From assembly GCA_002342295.1 (NCBI GenBank), contig DDPR01000008.1, positions 115,914 to 156,395 of the forward strand: a stretch of 40,482 nt of DNA, read 5' to 3'. This DNA is from Burkholderiales bacterium UBA2463 (lineage in GTDB: Bacteria; Pseudomonadota; Gammaproteobacteria; Burkholderiales; Burkholderiaceae_A). Made by a program: the position numbers and the translations under genes. The notes beneath the pieces are model-generated. The model was not told the DNA's origin and searched no databases. It worked only from the letters and a program-made list of their open reading frames with translations. Positions 39,881-40,482 of this stretch are shown here, piece by piece (position 1 is the first letter of the stretch; every line of letters starts with the position of its first letter).

Positions 39881-40482
39881 ATGTCTCACGCGTTTCTCTT
39901 CACCTCAGAGTCTGTGTCCGAGGGCCACCCAGACAAGGTCGCCGATCAGATCTCCGACGCCATCCTCGACGCCATCTTGGCGCAAAACCCAACGGCTCGC
40001 GTGGCTGCGGAGACGCTCTGTAACACTGGCCTGGTGGTGTTGGCTGGAGAAATCACCACCGACGCGGTGGTGGACTACATCCAAGTGGCCCGAGACACCA
40101 TACGCGGTATTGGATATGACAACACCGACTACGGTATCGACTACAAGGGCTGTGCGGTGCTCGTGGCCTACGACAAACAGAGTCCAGATATCAAGCAAGG
40201 GGTCGATCGAGCGCACGACAACAACCTCGATCAGGGTGCGGGAGACCAGGGCCTCATGTTCGGCTTTGCCTGCGATGAGACGCCCTCACTCATGCCCGCG
40301 GCGATTCACATCGCCCATCGGCTCGTTGAGCGCCAGTCTCTTGTGCGCCGAGATGGTCGGCTGTCTTGGCTTCGTCCGGATGCGAAGTCGCAAGTCACCC
40401 TTCGATACGAGAATGGCCGGCCCGTGGCCGTCGATACGGTGGTGCTCTCCACTCAACATGCGCCTGATATCTCGCTTGAGTC
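39881..40482 (+). CDS. metK: S-adenosylmethionine synthetase MetK (5' part, cut by window end)
   Basis: Makes SAM from methionine and ATP. The first 200 codons are in the window. The N-terminal FTSESVSEGHPDKVADQISDAILDAI contains the ATP-binding histidine and metal aspartate; TTDAVVDY, and the methionine-loop signature GAGDQGLMFGFACDET follow. The ATG is preceded by AGAAGGAG with 6-base spacing. The reading frame stays open to the last base. The leader carries a SAM-II riboswitch, so the enzyme's product probably represses it. Confidence 0.96.
   Translation, partial: MSHAFLFTSESVSEGHPDKVADQISDAILDAILAQNPTARVAAETLCNTGLVVLAGEITTDAVVDYIQVARDTIRGIGYDNTDYGIDYKGCAVLVAYDKQSPDIKQGVDRAHDNNLDQGAGDQGLMFGFACDETPSLMPAAIHIAHRLVERQSLVRRDGRLSWLRPDAKSQVTLRYENGRPVAVDTVVLSTQHAPDISLE

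Noticed and set aside
1..40482. Mobile elements, CRISPR arrays, toxin-antitoxin or phage genes
   Set aside because: None found: no transposase, integrase other than XerC, terminal inverted repeats or regularly spaced repeats. All genes read as conserved chromosomal functions.

Overview
The window is a dense, GC-rich (about 60 % by eye) stretch of bacterial chromosome made almost entirely of housekeeping genes. Gene content and local order point to a betaproteobacterium of the order Burkholderiales. The signs are mutM-TPR-lolB-ispE-tRNA(Gln)-prs, the cytochrome oxidase cluster with DUF2244, DUF2970 and DUF2909 genes, comF-trmL-gpsA-secB-grxC, argB-nucleotidase-slmA, dksA next to a COG0523 GTPase, and metK divergent from two lipid A acyltransferases followed by dapF-DUF484-xerC. 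I cannot name the genus. I see no insertion sequence, prophage, CRISPR array or rRNA, and no gene-free stretch longer than 300 bases. The longest (152 bp, before metK) is regulatory. Both ends of the window cut or nearly cut genes (rapZ on the left, metK on the right).

Layout. 1-2777: rapZ, then the oxidative-damage repair pair mutM-mutY on the opposite strand. 2817-6368: TPR protein, lolB, ispE, tRNA-Gln(TTG), prs. 6402-9791: ychF, pth, rplY and rpoH on the minus strand, with a CIRCE operator in front of rpoH. 9896-17056: an Orn/Lys/Arg decarboxylase, ftsY, two M16 peptidase-like genes, rsmD, coaD. 17037-24450: a cytochrome c oxidase cluster (DUF2244, coxB, coxA, a 41-codon gene, ctaG, DUF2970, coxC, SURF1, a SCO-like protein, ctaB) with no heme A synthase gene. 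24530-31757: a reduced BioC-like protein divergent from comF-trmL, then gpsA/secB/grxC/rhodanese divergent from gpmA-ctpA-ThiF family. 31754-39728: ten minus-strand genes from two lipid A acyltransferases down to slmA, several joined by 4-base start/stop overlaps. 39881-end: metK.

The best find is the 5' leader of metK. It matches the SAM-II riboswitch core (P1 stem, GAUUUAA loop, CUUGC and GCUAAA pseudoknot strands, with the SAM-contact uridines in place). It is followed by an extra module in which the aptamer's GCUAAAG strand, an anti-strand CUUUAGC and the ribosome-binding site form mutually exclusive helices. This gives a complete translational OFF switch on paper.

Other points of note are: several operon-head genes whose -10 hexamer sits only 3 to 8 bases before the start codon with no Shine-Dalgarno sequence (possible leaderless mRNAs), some sharing a symmetric bidirectional -10; overlapping stop codons in five of seven tail-to-tail gene pairs; an 11-bp perfect hairpin between rplY and pth; an inverted ychF-pth-rplY block; and BioC-like and ComF-like proteins that both lack their N-terminal signature elements.
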